A DNA stretch of 64,000 bases from Deltaproteobacteria bacterium. GTDB taxonomy: Bacteria > Myxococcota > Kuafuiibacteriia > Kuafuiibacteriales > Kuafuiibacteriaceae. The notes beneath the pieces are model-generated. The model was not told where the DNA came from. It was given only the letters and a program-made list of their open reading frames with translations, and did no database searches. Shown here one piece after another: positions 58,094-64,000 of this stretch. The position numbers were made by a program, and so were the translations under genes. Numbering within the stretch: position 1 is the stretch's first letter; the number at the start of each line of letters is the position of its first letter. The stretch covers positions 521,001 to 585,000 of the forward strand of contig JACKEN010000001.1 in assembly GCA_020632995.1 (NCBI GenBank). The letters are read 5' to 3'.

Positions 58094-60061
58094 GTGGCGC
58101 CGCCCCGTCCGACGCGCCGGGGCTTCGTCGGATTGCGGCTGCCCACCGTGGTGGGGCTGGCGGCGGCGTGCAGCGCCCTCCTGCTCGCGGGGGCGGGCCA
58201 CCTGTGGCTGGCCCACGAGCGCCAGATGCAGGACAACCTGCACGAAGCGCTCGCCCTGAGGGATCAGGCCGGCCGCGCCGCGCTCGATGCCCTGGACGAG
58301 GCAGCAGCCGAGGTGGAGGCGGCGCGCGCCGACCTCTGGCGGGCCCGGGGCGAGGCGGCGGAGCGCCGCGCCTCCGAGCTCGTGCTCCTCGCGGCCGATG
58401 GGCATGTCCCGCCCCCGGGGCTGGCCCCCCGCGGTGAGGAGCGCCTCGGCTGGATCGACCTCGGCGCGGATCGCCTCGCCCTCGGCACCACCACCGCCAC
58501 CCTGAGCGCCCAGCACCCGGAGCTCGCCGCCGCGTTGCGCGCCGCCCCCGCCGACTCCCGCGGCCCCCTCGTGATCCGCGGCGCGGGCGGGGTGTTCGGG
58601 ATCGGCGCCAAGGGCCCACGGCGCGCCCTGGCCTGGGTGCCCCTGGCCGCACCGCCCGCCGCGCCGTCCGCCCTGCGCGACGCCCGGGCGGTGGTGGGGA
58701 ACCTGGCCGCCCCGTCACCCCCCGCGTGGCCGCTTCTGCACCCGGCCCCGATCGCGGGGGCGGTGGCCCTGCTCGTGGCCCTCCTCGCCGCGCTCTGGGC
58801 GGCTCTTCGGCTCTCACGACCCCTCTCGGACACCGCAGAGGCGGCCCGGGCCTTCGTGCACGGCGATCCCGGGGTCCGAGCGGACGAGGAGCGCGGCGGC
58901 CGGGAGGCGCGCGAGCTGGCCCGCACCGTGAACCAGCTCATCGAGCGGGCGGTGCGCCTCGAAGACCGCGGTCGCGCCGCGCGCGAGGAGGACATCCAGG
59001 CCGCGGCCCTCGCGATCGAGCAGCTGGGCACCGGCGACCTGCGCCAGCTCACCCCGCGCCTCGCCGCCCCCTTCGGGCCGCTCTCCCGGGCCCTGGATCG
59101 GGCCCGCCGCGACCTGCTGGCGCGGGTGTCGCGCCTGCACGGCGTGGCCGAGGCGGTGGCGACCCACGCGGTCGACATGACCCCGGCTGCGCGGCGCCTC
59201 GAGGGCGCCACTCGCACCCAGCGGGAGGCCCTGGATCGCCTCGCCCAGAGTGCCGCCGAGGCCGAGCGCAACGTGCTCGAGGGCGCGGACCGGCTCGAGG
59301 ACGCGGTGGCGGCGGCCGAGGAGGCGGCGCTCGAGCAGCGCCGAGTGGCCCAGCACCTGAAGACCGCGTTGCTGCAGGTGAGCCGCCGGGCCGGTGACGT
59401 CGGCGCGGCCACTCAGCGGGTCGACCAGCTCCTGCAGTCCGCCCAGGTCCTGGAGCAGGGCCTCAACCTGTTGGCCAGCCTGTCCTCCGCCCCGGCGGGG
59501 GAGGGACGCGACGGGGCCCGGGGCCTGGCGCTGGCGGGGGAGGGCCGGGCGGCCTTCGGCCAGATCTCCCGCACCCTGGCCGAGGTCCGTCAGGACTTGC
59601 GGGCTCTCGCGGACGCGCTCACCCAGCTCGCCGACAGCGTGGTCGATCCCCCGCCCGACGCCGCCCACCGGGCCCGCGCGCCGCTCTACGAGGCCGCGTC
59701 GAGCCTGGTTCGGGCGGCGGAGCTCACCGGCCAGGGCCTGCAGGGCTGGGCTCGCGCCACCCGGCAGCTGGGGCAGGACGCAGGCGCGGTGGCGGAGGGC
59801 GCGGCGGCGGCCGGCGCCCACGTGGGCCCGCTCGCCGAGGCCCTGACCGAGCTCCGGGTGGGGGAGGCGTTCGAGGAGGTGCTCCTCGAGCGCCTCGAGC
59901 GCACCCGTCGGGAGGTGGCCAGGGCGGAGGGCGACGCGGAGCTCACCGAAGAGGGGCAGGCCCTCCTCGACGGGGTCGAGGCCGCGGCGGCGGCGGCCCA
60001 GGCCCGCATCCAGCGCCTCATTCAGGCTACGGAGGCCACGCTCGAGGTCCTCCGGCGCTGA
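58094..60061 (+). CDS. transmembrane HAMP coiled-coil protein
   Basis: 655 aa. Membrane helix near residues 18-40, a periplasmic domain to about 210, a second helix (AGAVALLVALLAALWAALRLSRPLS), HAMP to about 300, then more than 350 residues of Ala/Glu/Arg-rich coiled coil. The layout is that of a chemoreceptor, but the conserved hairpin tip (with the E-A-A-R-A-G-E type core) is not present, so it is not called an MCP. GTG 58094 follows the receiver gene's TGA directly and uses GGGAGG. It is probably the membrane partner of the upstream receiver-DUF4388 protein. Confidence 0.72.
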   Translation: MAPPRPTRRGFVGLRLPTVVGLAAACSALLLAGAGHLWLAHERQMQDNLHEALALRDQAGRAALDALDEAAAEVEAARADLWRARGEAAERRASELVLLAADGHVPPPGLAPRGEERLGWIDLGADRLALGTTTATLSAQHPELAAALRAAPADSRGPLVIRGAGGVFGIGAKGPRRALAWVPLAAPPAAPSALRDARAVVGNLAAPSPPAWPLLHPAPIAGAVALLVALLAALWAALRLSRPLSDTAEAARAFVHGDPGVRADEERGGREARELARTVNQLIERAVRLEDRGRAAREEDIQAAALAIEQLGTGDLRQLTPRLAAPFGPLSRALDRARRDLLARVSRLHGVAEAVATHAVDMTPAARRLEGATRTQREALDRLAQSAAEAERNVLEGADRLEDAVAAAEEAALEQRRVAQHLKTALLQVSRRAGDVGAATQRVDQLLQSAQVLEQGLNLLASLSSAPAGEGRDGARGLALAGEGRAAFGQISRTLAEVRQDLRALADALTQLADSVVDPPPDAAHRARAPLYEAASSLVRAAELTGQGLQGWARATRQLGQDAGAVAEGAAAAGAHVGPLAEALTELRVGEAFEEVLLERLERTRREVARAEGDAELTEEGQALLDGVEAAAAAAQARIQRLIQATEATLEVLRR

Positions 60062-60067
60062 TCCGCG

Positions 60068-60076
60068 TGCTATGAG
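60068..60076 (+). promoter_or_regulatory. extended -10 element before the glycosyltransferase gene
   Basis: TGCTATGAG is followed by GCCAGC and the GTG start at 60083; no Shine-Dalgarno sequence and no clear -35. The layout predicts a leaderless transcript. Confidence 0.45.
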
Positions 60077-60082
60077 GCCAGC

Positions 60083-60877
60083 GTGACCGAGATCCGCCTG
60101 TCGGGGATGCTCATCTGCCAGGACGAAGCCCGGCGGATCGAGGCCTGCCTGGACGCGCTGGCCTTCTGCGACGAGATCGTGGCGGTGGACTCCGGGTCCA
60201 CCGACGGCACCCTGGAGCTGCTGCGCGCCCGGGGGGTCCGGGTGTTCGAGCAGCCCTGGCTCGGCATGAACGGCCAGAAGGACTTCGGCCGCCAGCAGGC
60301 CCGCGGCCGCTGGGTCCTCAACGTGGACGCGGACGAGGTGGTCTCGCCCGAGCTCGCCAAGGAGGTCCGGGCGGTCGCCGATGGGGGCGAGGCCGGCCCC
60401 AGCGCCTATCGAATCCCGTTTCGTAACTACTTTCGGGATCAGTGGGTCCGCCGCTGCGGCTACTACCCCGATCCCCACGTCCGCCTGGTCCGCCAGGACA
60501 AGTGCCAGTGGGACGCGGCCAGGCCCGCCCACGACCGGGTGCTGGTCGAGGGCGAGACCGGCGCGCTCCGGGGCCACGTGGAGCACTACTCCTTCGAGTC
60601 GCTCGACGACTTCCTCGGCAAGTCCCGGCGCTACTCGACCGCCTTCGCCCGGGACGCCTACGGCCGGGGTCGCCGGGCCACCGGGTGGGACGTGGCGGTC
60701 CACACCGCGGGGCGCTTCTTCAAGATCTACGTGCTGAAGGCCGGGTTCCTCGAGGGGACCCTCGGCCTGGTGATCGCGGGGCTCCAGGCCTACGAGGTGT
60801 TCCAGAAGTATGCCCGGCTCTGGGAGCTGAGCCGCTTCGCCCCGCCCACGGAGGGCACCTTCGGGGATGAGCTCTGA
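60083..60877 (+). CDS. family 2 glycosyltransferase, WaaE/KdtX-like LPS core type
   Basis: 264 aa GT2 enzyme. SGMLICQDEARRIEACLDAL starts the fold, with nucleotide-binding DSGSTDGTLELL and the DxD-type NVDADEVVSPEL. QPWLGMNGQKDFGRQQA and DPHVRLVRQDKCQW are typical of the WaaE group of inner-core glucosyltransferases. The C-terminal hydrophobic and aromatic segment (FFKIYVLKAGFLEGTLGLVIAGLQAYEVFQKYARLWE) attaches to the membrane. It probably adds a hexose to the LPS inner core. The next gene overlaps its end by 11 nt. Confidence 0.9.
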   Translation: MTEIRLSGMLICQDEARRIEACLDALAFCDEIVAVDSGSTDGTLELLRARGVRVFEQPWLGMNGQKDFGRQQARGRWVLNVDADEVVSPELAKEVRAVADGGEAGPSAYRIPFRNYFRDQWVRRCGYYPDPHVRLVRQDKCQWDAARPAHDRVLVEGETGALRGHVEHYSFESLDDFLGKSRRYSTAFARDAYGRGRRATGWDVAVHTAGRFFKIYVLKAGFLEGTLGLVIAGLQAYEVFQKYARLWELSRFAPPTEGTFGDEL

Positions 60878-61880
60878 CCCTCGCCGGATCCTGATCGTGG
60901 ACCCGGCGTTCCTGGGGGACGCGGTCTTCGACGCCGCCCTGGCCCGGGCCGCCAAGACCCGCTGGCCGGGGGCCGAGGTCGGCCTCGTGGTGCGCCCACC
61001 GGCCGATCAGCTCGCGGCCCGGATGCCCCACGTGGATCGGGTGCACGTCTTCGACAAGCGCGGCGCGGATCGCGGGCTCGGCGGGCTGCGCCGGGTGGCC
61101 TCGGTCCTCGCCGAGGTCGGCTACGATCTGGCCCTGATCCCGCACCCCTCGCTCCGCAGCACCTGGCTGGCCGCCCGGGCAGGGATCCCCGAGCGGGTGG
61201 GCTCCGCGCCGGGCTGGCTGGCGCGCCGGTGGCTGACCCGCTGGCTCCCCGAGCGGTCCGGCGACACCTTCGTGGGGGCCCGGCTCCGCTTGATCGACCC
61301 CGCGTGGGCCACCGTCCCCGGTGAGCTGGGCCAGCTGGGCGGGGTGCTCGAGGCCGCACGCCCGCCGCCGGCGCCCGAGCCGCGACGGGTGGGCCTGGTG
61401 CTGGGATCGGAGTGGGCCACCAAGCGCTGGCCGGTCGAGCGGGCGGCCGAGCTCCTGCGAGCCCTGGATCCTGAGCGCCACGTGGTGGTGTTCCTCGGCG
61501 CGGCCCGGGAGCGGCCCCTCTTCGAGGCCCTCACCGCGGTGCTCGGCGGGGAGGGGCCCCCGCATGAGGACGCGGTCGGCGGTGACCTCGGCGCGCTCCT
61601 GGATCGCCTGGCGGGCCTGGACGTGCTGGTGGCAGGGGACACCGGGCCGCTCCACATGGCGCGCGCCCTCGGCGTCCCGACGGTGGCGCTCTTCGGGCCC
61701 ACCCCCGAGGATCGGCACTGGCCAGCGCCCGCGGATCGGGTGCTGACCGTGCCCGTGGACTGCCGCCCGTGCAGCCCACACGGTCAGCACCGGTGCCCGA
61801 AGGGCCACCACCGCTGCCTGGTCGACCTGGGCGGGGGCACCGTAGCCGGCGCGGTGCGCGCCGTCCTGGAGGGGCGGTGA
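60867..61880 (+). CDS. LPS heptosyltransferase II-like (GT9)
   Basis: 337 aa, family 9. It starts with RRILIVDPAFLGDAVFDAALARA and contains VGLVLGSEWATKRWPVERAAEL and the C-terminal VAGDTGPLHMARALGVPTVALFGPTPEDRHW, where ADP-heptose binds. A CX13C-type Cys-rich tail (CRPCSPHGQHRCPKGHHRCL) follows, as in other WaaF-like enzymes. The ATG sits inside the end of the GT2 gene. Expected to add the second heptose to the core (WaaF-like), though the acceptor is inferred. Confidence 0.88.
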   Translation: MSSDPRRILIVDPAFLGDAVFDAALARAAKTRWPGAEVGLVVRPPADQLAARMPHVDRVHVFDKRGADRGLGGLRRVASVLAEVGYDLALIPHPSLRSTWLAARAGIPERVGSAPGWLARRWLTRWLPERSGDTFVGARLRLIDPAWATVPGELGQLGGVLEAARPPPAPEPRRVGLVLGSEWATKRWPVERAAELLRALDPERHVVVFLGAARERPLFEALTAVLGGEGPPHEDAVGGDLGALLDRLAGLDVLVAGDTGPLHMARALGVPTVALFGPTPEDRHWPAPADRVLTVPVDCRPCSPHGQHRCPKGHHRCLVDLGGGTVAGAVRAVLEGR

Positions 61881-62947
61881 GGCTGTCGCGGCGGATCCGT
61901 AAGGCCCTCCAGGCCGGCCTGGCCCGGGTCCTGGGGGCGGTGGCAGCGGCGCTCGCCCGTCGTCCTCGGCTCGAGGCCGGCAACCAGCCGACCCGGATCC
62001 TGGTGATCCGGGTGGATGAGCGGGTCGGGAACGTGCTGCTCACGACCCCGCTCCTGCGGGCGCTCCAGATGGCCCGCCCCGAGGCCCGGATCGAGGTGTT
62101 GGTGGCGGCGTCGAAGGCGAGCATCCTCACCGGGATCGCCGACACGATCCCGTTCGAGAAGAAGGAGCTCTTTCGTAACCCGATCCGCTTCATGCGACGG
62201 CTCTGGGCCCTGCGCGCCGCCCGGTACGACGCGGTGCTGGACGCCTCCCACTGGCACCACTTCAGCTTCACGTCCGCGCTGCTGATGGGCTTCATCGGCG
62301 CGCCGCTCAGGATCACCCACGAGCGCGGCGCCGCTGCTCGCTTCGCCACCCACGCGGTGGCGCCGCCCTCCGCAGCGGAGTGGGAGGTGGCCACGAAGCT
62401 CCGGCTCCTCGCGCCGCTGGGCCACCCCTCGCCCGAGCCGCCTCCTCTGGAGACCGGCCTTGGTCGAGGCGAGGCTGAGGCGAGGATGCGGTCCTGGATC
62501 GACGAGGCCGGCCTCGATCCGGCGCGCCTGGTTGGCCTCGCTCCCGGTGCCCGGAAGCTGGATCACCGCACTCCGCCCGAGCTGTTCGCTGCGCTGGGCG
62601 ACCAGGCGGCGTCCCGCGGACACGGGATCGTGGTGCTCTGGGGCCCCGGCGAGGAGTCGCTCGTCCAGGCGGTGCAGGCGAGCTGCCCGAGCGCGATCGC
62701 GGCGCCGCCCACCAACCTGGACGAGCTGGCCGCCCTGATGCGGGCCTGCCGGGTGGTGGTGGCCAACGACACCGGGCCCATGCACCTCGCGGTGGCGTGC
62801 GGGGCCCGCACCCTGGGCCTGTTCCGGGGCGCTGATCCGATCCGCTGGGGGCACACCCCCCTCGGGCACGCGGTGGTCGTCGTGCCCGAAGAAGCGCCCG
62901 AGGACGCGCTCCCGCCGGCCCGAGAGGCCCTGGATCGCCTGCTCTGA
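61877..62947 (+). CDS. GT9 glycosyltransferase, WaaQ/heptosyltransferase-like
   Basis: 356 aa. RILVIRVDERVGNVLLTTPLLRALQMARP and VANDTGPMHLAVACGARTLGLFRGADPIRWG mark a family 9 enzyme. An N-terminal basic amphipathic extension of about 35 residues may bind the membrane. The sequence differs from the two other GT9 proteins in the window, suggesting a separate acceptor such as a third heptose or another core sugar. GTG 61877 overlaps the previous TGA (GTGA). Confidence 0.87.
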   Translation: MRLSRRIRKALQAGLARVLGAVAAALARRPRLEAGNQPTRILVIRVDERVGNVLLTTPLLRALQMARPEARIEVLVAASKASILTGIADTIPFEKKELFRNPIRFMRRLWALRAARYDAVLDASHWHHFSFTSALLMGFIGAPLRITHERGAAARFATHAVAPPSAAEWEVATKLRLLAPLGHPSPEPPPLETGLGRGEAEARMRSWIDEAGLDPARLVGLAPGARKLDHRTPPELFAALGDQAASRGHGIVVLWGPGEESLVQAVQASCPSAIAAPPTNLDELAALMRACRVVVANDTGPMHLAVACGARTLGLFRGADPIRWGHTPLGHAVVVVPEEAPEDALPPAREALDRLL

Positions 62948-62967
62948 TCCGGCCTGGGAGCGTCGCC

Positions 62968-62996
62968 TTGACTCAGAGGCCGCGCCGGGCTGTGGT
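62968..62996 (+). promoter_or_regulatory. candidate yicC promoter
   Basis: TTGACT at 62968-62973, 17-nt spacer and TGTGGT at 62991-62996, then 5 nt to the ATG. The -35 is good and the -10 weak; the layout predicts a leaderless transcript. Confidence 0.45.
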
Positions 62997-63001
62997 GGCG
63001 C

Positions 63002-63877
63002 ATGCCGCGCAGCATGACCGGCTTTGGCGCGGGGCGCAGCGAGGACGGCGCCCACGTCTACGCCGTCGAGATCCGCACCGTGAACCATCGCTACTGCGAT
63101 GTCCGGTGCCACCTCCCGGCAGAGCTGACCTGGCTGACCTCACGTCTGGAGGCCAGGGTCCGCGCGAGCATCCAGCGGGGGCGGGTGGAGCTGACGGCGG
63201 CCGCGGCGTTCGCGGAGGACGCGACCGTGGTGCCGGTGGTCGACCTCGCCCGGGCCCGCGGCTACCGCCTGGCTCTCGAGGAGCTCGCGGGCGCCCTCGG
63301 CATTCCACCTGAGTTCAGCCTCCAGCAGATCGCCCAGGCGCCCGGCGTCATCCGAGCCGAGGCGCGGGGGGACGAGGCCGCGGTCGAGCGCGCGGTCCTG
63401 GCGGCGCTGGACGAGGCCCTCGGGTCGGTCGTCGCGATGCGGGATCGGGAGGGCGGGGCGCTCACCGAGGTGCTCCGTGGCCACCTGGCGAAGGTCAGGG
63501 AGCTGGTGGATCGGGTGCGCGCCGACGTGCCGCGGGCCAACGCGGATCGGCTCCGCAGGCTCAAGGAGCGCCTCGAGCAGCTCACCGCGGACGTGAAGCT
63601 CGATCCGTCCCGGCTGGCCCAGGAGGCCGCGGTGCTGGCCGATCGGGCCGACGTCACCGAGGAGGTCGAGCGCCTGGGGAGCCACGTGGACCAGTTCGCG
63701 ACGATCCTCACCCAGGACGAGCCGGTGGGACGGAAGTTGGACTTCCTGGTGCAGGAGATGAACCGAGAGGCGAACACCATCGGGTCCAAGGCGGGCGACG
63801 CGCCGCTGGCGTACCTGGTGGTGGACCTCAAGACCGAGCTCGAGCGGATCCGCGAGCAGGTCCAGAACATCGAGTGA
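63002..63877 (+). CDS. yicC: YicC-family endoribonuclease
   Basis: 291 aa. It starts with SMTGFGAGR and contains VEIRTVNHRYCDVRCHLP, both diagnostic of YicC, and ends with the DUF1732 block (RLGSHVDQFATIL..., GRKLDFLVQEMNREANTIGSKA). YicC-type proteins are endoribonucleases that affect small-RNA turnover in enterobacteria. The gene directly precedes gmk, a gene order found in many bacteria. Confidence 0.94.
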   Translation: MPRSMTGFGAGRSEDGAHVYAVEIRTVNHRYCDVRCHLPAELTWLTSRLEARVRASIQRGRVELTAAAAFAEDATVVPVVDLARARGYRLALEELAGALGIPPEFSLQQIAQAPGVIRAEARGDEAAVERAVLAALDEALGSVVAMRDREGGALTEVLRGHLAKVRELVDRVRADVPRANADRLRRLKERLEQLTADVKLDPSRLAQEAAVLADRADVTEEVERLGSHVDQFATILTQDEPVGRKLDFLVQEMNREANTIGSKAGDAPLAYLVVDLKTELERIREQVQNIE

Positions 63878-63891
63878 CGAGGCCAGAGGAC

Positions 63892-64000
63892 GTGAAGAGA
63901 AGAGGCATTCCCATCGTGATCTCGGCCGCTTCGGGGACGGGCAAGACGTCCCTCTGCAAGCGCCTCCTGGAGACGCTCTCCCACACCGCGCGGAGCATCT
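63892..64000 (+). CDS. gmk: guanylate kinase, 5' part, cut by window edge
   Basis: GTG 63892 (AGAGGA just upstream) begins VKRRGIPIVISAASGTGKTSL; the P-loop SGTGKT and the strand before it are typical of guanylate kinase, which converts GMP to GDP. About 36 residues are visible. Its position 14 nt after yicC supports the call. The rest lies beyond the window. Confidence 0.88.
   Translation, partial: MKRRGIPIVISAASGTGKTSLCKRLLETLSHTARSI

Noticed and set aside
58094..60061. Methyl-accepting chemotaxis protein call
   Set aside because: The helices and HAMP fit, but the highly conserved cytoplasmic hairpin tip is not found.
1..64000. CRISPR arrays, insertion sequences, integrases, phage genes, attachment sites, rRNA genes and replication origins
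   Set aside because: I looked on both strands for repeat-spacer patterns, transposase or integrase motifs and conserved rRNA stretches and saw none. Apart from tRNA-His and tRNA-Lys there are no obvious RNA genes.

Overview
The window is about 72% G+C, densely packed and rich in GTG starts, with many 1-38 nt gene overlaps. It carries several eukaryote-like Ser/Thr kinases with DUF4388, PEGA or HD-like attachments, multiheme c-type cytochromes, Asp/Ala/Gly-rich lipoprotein linkers, a caspase-like protein and a full set of LPS genes. Together these point to a Gram-negative myxobacterium-type organism (Myxococcota, perhaps Polyangiales/Sandaracinaceae-like). That placement is inference; no rRNA gene is present.

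Layout. 1-5.4 kb: ArsA-type ATPase, TPR lipoprotein, small lipoprotein, monoheme cytochrome, AgmX/TonB-like secreted protein and a small hydrolase. 5.5-5.7 kb: a palindromic plus tandem repeat between convergent genes. 5.7-9.5 kb: proS, an ICMT-like methyltransferase, tRNA-His, tRNA-Lys, a histone-deacetylase-family enzyme and a GNAT-like protein. 9.5-14.1 kb (minus strand): a five-gene run of sigma factor, zinc anti-sigma factor, caspase-like protease, small HD (Mesh1-like) protein and EpmA-like enzyme. 15.1-23.0 kb: an apparent electron-transfer operon of a membrane Fe-S/FAD/cytochrome-b fusion, a 30-motif periplasmic cytochrome, an 18-motif lipoprotein cytochrome and an outer-membrane beta-barrel. 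23-30 kb: kinase/HD, HEAT-like, PfkB and multicopper oxidase genes, every one interrupted by frameshifts. 30-34.6 kb: a pentaheme lipoprotein divergent from copZ-copA. 34.6-39.5 kb: two further kinases and a PEGA protein. 39.5-43.2 kb: rfaE2/rfaE1 divergent from a two-component system. 43.2-47.5 kb: DUF1801, AlkC, a WYL regulator, a Tat-exported phosphoesterase and an adenosine-deaminase-family enzyme. 47.6-50.5 kb: heptosyltransferase, lpxK and a lipid A acyltransferase. 50.5-55.4 kb (minus strand): Hsp70 lacking its lid, J-protein, XdhC-like and DUF3857-transglutaminase lipoprotein. 55.5-60.1 kb: a small Cys peptide, a glutamine-amidotransferase-like protein lacking its catalytic Cys, a receiver-DUF4388 protein and a HAMP coiled-coil protein. 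60.1-62.9 kb: three LPS glycosyltransferases. 62.9-64 kb: yicC and the start of gmk.

The most interesting features are the inner-membrane to outer-membrane multiheme cytochrome operon, whose ferredoxin motifs both lack the second cysteine, and the sigma/anti-sigma/caspase/alarmone-hydrolase-like operon. The copper-detoxification divergon and the Cys-less amidotransferase with its small Cys peptide are also notable. Several genes have a -10-like hexamer 5-7 nt before the initiator and no Shine-Dalgarno sequence, which suggests leaderless mRNAs. The many frameshifts between 22.0 and 29.95 kb affect six consecutive unrelated genes while both flanks are clean. They look more like a local sequencing or assembly problem than biological decay, though the sequence alone cannot settle this.
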